The notes under the pieces were generated by a model. It was not told the DNA's origin. It worked only from the letters and a program-made list of their open reading frames with translations, and made no database searches. Positions 5,021 to 6,724 of a stretch of 6,724 nt of DNA are shown one piece after another. This DNA is from Nanobdellota archaeon (lineage in GTDB: Archaea; Nanobdellota; Nanobdellia; Woesearchaeales; GCA-2686295). Each line of letters begins with the position of its first letter. The first letter of the stretch is position 1. The stretch spans positions 1 to 6,724 of the forward strand of contig JAHJDK010000163.1 of assembly GCA_018812505.1 (NCBI GenBank), written 5' to 3'. Position numbers and translations under genes: made by a program.

Positions 5021-6483
5021 TTTATCTTTTTTACGGTTCCATGGTTGGCGTTTACTTCTATGATGTCGTTGTCTTTCAGTATTCTGGTGGCTGCTTTTGT
5101 TCCTATTATGCATGGTATTCCTAGTTCTCTGCTGATTATTGCTGCGTGGCAGGTTATCCCGCCTTCGTCTGTCACTATCGCTGCTGCTTTCTTCATTACA
5201 GGAACAAATTCTGGTCTGGTCATGCTTGTAACCAGTATATCTCCTTTGTTCATCTTGTGAAAGTCTTCGTGGCTTTTTATTATCTTGACTTTTCCTGTTG
5301 CTTTTCCGAGATTTGCAATGTTTCCACGCAAATCACCAAATATATCTTCTTTGTTGAATGAGTCAATCTCTTTTTCTAATTGTTGTGCTTTTTCAAAGTT
5401 CAGGATGTTTCCTTTTTTTGGTGTGAATATTACCCCTGTTAGTTTTTGTCTTTGTTTGATTTCTTTTATGTTGACTTTTTTCCCTTCAAGTATTTTTTCA
5501 AGTTCAAAGCCTGTTGTGTATTCTAGACTTTGTAGATTTATCTTTGTTCTTTTCGAAGCTTCTTTCAAGAATAATCCTATATAATAATGTGCGATGAGGT
5601 TTGCTTTTTTTCTTTGATCTTGCCAGTCAGTGTATTCCTCTGTTAATTTTATGAGTAATCTTAGTTCTTTGTTGAATTCTAGTTCTTTCATTAAATGTTC
5701 TTTTTCTTTCTTGCACTTTTCCAGTTCTGAATGGTAGTTATTTATATAATTCAACACTTCTTTTTTGTTTTTTGAATGCTCTTTAACTCTGAAGAAAAAA
5801 TATTTTTTATCTAATATTATTATTCTAACATAGTTGTTTTGTATCCAGTGCCATTTTTTTGAGTGTTCTTTAATATTCTTTTTAATATCCTTGCCTTCTA
5901 AGTAGTCTTTTACTATTAGAAAAAGTTCGTACTTTTCATCTCCTAGAAATGAGGTGGTGACTGGTTTGCTTAATAGATTTATTATTTTGTTGTATTCTTT
6001 TTCTTTGTTTTTCTTTTTTAAAAAATTTATGAGTTTTTTCTCAATATCCACTTCTAAAAAGTGTCCCATTGTATCAGCCATCATTGGGATTGAGTATTCT
6101 GTGATGTAGGTATTCCTAAATATTTTGTAGAGTGAAGCGAATTCTTTGTCAGAGATTTTCTTGATGTTGGTTTGGTCAATCTTGTTGCAGAGTTCATAAA
6201 ATTCTTTTTCTAGTGGTTTCCATTTATTGATTGTTTTTTGTGTGAATTCAGGGTCTTTTGACTCCTTTTTTTTGATTATGTTTCCAAATCTGAACATGTC
6301 TTTCTCATCGTAGCCATATCTGAAGTAGTTGTTTCTTATAACACTAAATATTATGTTAAAACTGAAACCCATTCTTTTGTGCAGTTCAATACTGGCGCAT
6401 TGGTTTACATACCATATGTAATGATATTTTCCAGGTCCAGCTTCCACCCATGGCTTACAGTTTTTAGGCAATACACTGTTCAT
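5017..6483 (-). CDS. PEP-utilizing-enzyme mobile (His) domain protein, first gene of operon
   Basis: The protein is 488 residues from the ATG at 6481-6483, chosen because AAGGAG lies 6 nt upstream. A GTG at 6504 would extend the frame by seven residues but the SD would then be inside the gene. The helical region (about 1-383) starts with an aromatic-rich segment and contains HSKKWHWIQNNY (207-218), a charged coiled-coil-like stretch (about 232-275) and the Arg-containing helix TDWQDQRKKAN (285-295). The swivelling domain (about 384-488) has LGKATGKVKII, DILVTSMTRPEF and TDEGGITCHAAIISREL with predicted phospho-acceptor His446. It lacks ATP-grasp and the PEP/pyruvate barrel, so it cannot by itself be a PEP synthase. 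The arrangement is closest to rifampin phosphotransferase minus the ATP-binding domain. It leads the operon, and its TGA overlaps the next gene's ATG. Confidence 0.87.
   Translation of the reverse strand: MNSVLPKNCKPWVEAGPGKYHYIWYVNQCASIELHKRMGFSFNIIFSVIRNNYFRYGYDEKDMFRFGNIIKKKESKDPEFTQKTINKWKPLEKEFYELCNKIDQTNIKKISDKEFASLYKIFRNTYITEYSIPMMADTMGHFLEVDIEKKLINFLKKKNKEKEYNKIINLLSKPVTTSFLGDEKYELFLIVKDYLEGKDIKKNIKEHSKKWHWIQNNYVRIIILDKKYFFFRVKEHSKNKKEVLNYINNYHSELEKCKKEKEHLMKELEFNKELRLLIKLTEEYTDWQDQRKKANLIAHYYIGLFLKEASKRTKINLQSLEYTTGFELEKILEGKKVNIKEIKQRQKLTGVIFTPKKGNILNFEKAQQLEKEIDSFNKEDIFGDLRGNIANLGKATGKVKIIKSHEDFHKMNKGDILVTSMTRPEFVPVMKKAAAIVTDEGGITCHAAIISRELGIPCIIGTKAATRILKDNDIIEVNANHGTVKKIK
5111..5154. 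repeat. Near-identical 44-bp His-loop repeat, copy 2
   Basis: Partner of 2611-2654, in the first operon gene. It covers the phospho-acceptor His loop and the following helix. Confidence 0.75.
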
Positions 6484-6489
6484 TTTATT

Positions 6490-6495
6490 CTCCTT
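6490..6495 (-). promoter_or_regulatory. Shine-Dalgarno site of the first operon gene
   Basis: AAGGAG on the minus strand ends 6 nt before the ATG at 6481-6483. It decides the start against the upstream in-frame GTG at 6502-6504. Confidence 0.8.
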
Positions 6496-6520
6496 AATTC
6501 GCACTTGACCCCTTTCTATG

Positions 6521-6533
6521 TATTATTAATATG
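6521..6533 (-). promoter_or_regulatory. Possible TATA element of the PEP-utilizer operon
   Basis: The minus strand reads CATATTAATAATA. A start about 25 nt downstream would fall near 6503 and give a leader of about 20 nt containing the SD. A second AT-rich candidate with a TTTAAA core lies at 6542-6553. In DNA this AT-rich neither is decisive. Confidence 0.3.
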
Positions 6534-6609
6534 TTGTTTTCTTTAAAAAATTTCTGAAAAATTAGTGTGCGACATAAATAATGACTTCATTAATCAAAAA
6601 TTTAAAATA

Positions 6610-6629
6610 TTAAAAAACTCGTTTTTTAA
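6610..6629. repeat. Inverted repeat upstream of the operon
   Basis: TTAAAAAAC (6610-6618) and GTTTTTTAA (6621-6629) are perfect 9-bp inverted arms around a 2-nt centre. On the minus strand the arms are followed by further T-rich sequence. It could be a terminator for a gene beyond the right edge or a binding site, but no open frame enters from that edge. Confidence 0.4.
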
Positions 6630-6703
6630 CGCTTAAAAACCCGGATGTTTTGGTTGTTGTATTAAACCCTGTTGAAAATGTATTATTCCAAAATTAGTAT
6701 TTT

Positions 6704-6718
6704 CACTACTTTTTAGTG
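6704..6718. repeat. Short inverted repeat at right edge
   Basis: CACTA (6704-6708) and TAGTG (6714-6718) form short arms around a 5-nt centre. This is operator-like in shape but short enough to be chance. Confidence 0.2.
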
Positions 6719-6724
6719 TTTACA

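Larger units (their letters stand above)
6496..6724. other. Non-coding upstream region of the PEP-utilizer operon
   Basis: No frame on either strand is open for more than a short distance and no RNA gene is recognisable. The region is strongly AT-rich and contains the possible TATA elements and the two inverted repeats listed separately. It probably holds the operon's promoter and regulatory sites. Confidence 0.5.

Noticed and set aside
5021..5113. N-terminal extension of the second operon gene rich in His, Arg and Lys, possibly a nucleic-acid-binding tail
   Set aside because: It is read out of frame through the upstream gene's conserved His domain. The ATGA overlap at 5017-5020 gives a natural start that aligns with the paralogues.
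4970..5260. Plus-strand frames with similar translated sequence at 2443-2781, 3585-3986 and 4970-5260, looking like a small repeated protein family
   Set aside because: All three are antisense to the conserved His-domain DNA of the three operon genes. Their mutual similarity is inherited from the paralogous coding strand.
2520..6483. The operon genes as split parts of one PEP synthase or PPDK
   Set aside because: Each gene carries its own complete His domain and its own helical domain, so they are paralogues and not consecutive fragments. No ATP-grasp or barrel motifs are present.
6484..6504. GTG start giving seven extra residues on the first operon gene
   Set aside because: The AAGGAG SD at 6490-6495 lies downstream of this GTG and is correctly spaced for the ATG at 6481-6483.

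Overview
The window looks archaeal. It is AT-rich with long A/T homopolymers. It carries a TrmB-family transcription regulator, archaeal-type TATA elements about 25 nt ahead of expected transcript starts, an oligo-T terminator, and both a leaderless-looking gene and genes with strong Shine-Dalgarno (SD) sites. Tight gene packing and several divergent PEP-utilizer paralogues fit a small-genome lineage such as a DPANN archaeon, but the lineage is inference. I see no RNA gene, insertion sequence or CRISPR array.

Layout, left to right. Positions 1-807 (minus strand) hold the N-terminal part of a PEP-utilizer-like protein. Its reading frame breaks by -1 at an A6 run near 303-308, and its C-terminus lies beyond the left edge. 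Positions 910-1578 (minus) encode a HAD-superfamily protein resembling enolase-phosphatase E1, with the usual second acidic residue of motif I replaced by Met. An oligo-T terminator follows it. Positions 1579-1709 are a divergent promoter region with two back-to-back TATA boxes flanking a perfect 12-bp palindrome. Positions 1710-2516 (plus) encode the TrmB-like regulator. Positions 2520-6483 (minus) are a three-gene operon, transcribed right to left, with start/stop overlaps (ATGA, then TAATG). Each operon gene encodes a helical N-terminal domain fused to a C-terminal phosphohistidine swivelling domain. Positions 6484-6724 are non-coding upstream DNA with an SD, a possible promoter and two inverted repeats.

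The main theme is a family of four PEP-utilizer-like proteins. The three complete ones have the phospho-acceptor His motif (GG-x-TCHAAI) but neither the N-terminal ATP-grasp domain nor the C-terminal PEP/pyruvate-binding barrel of PEP synthase or pyruvate phosphate dikinase. Helical domain plus His domain resembles rifampin phosphotransferase without its ATP-binding domain. They may depend on a separate ATP-grasp partner, act as phosphohistidine carriers, or phosphorylate an unknown substrate. A nearby HAD phosphatase-like protein and a TrmB regulator suggest, but do not prove, a sugar- or phosphometabolite-responsive module. The swivelling-domain DNA of the operon genes shows mosaic near-identity, which suggests recent duplication or gene conversion.
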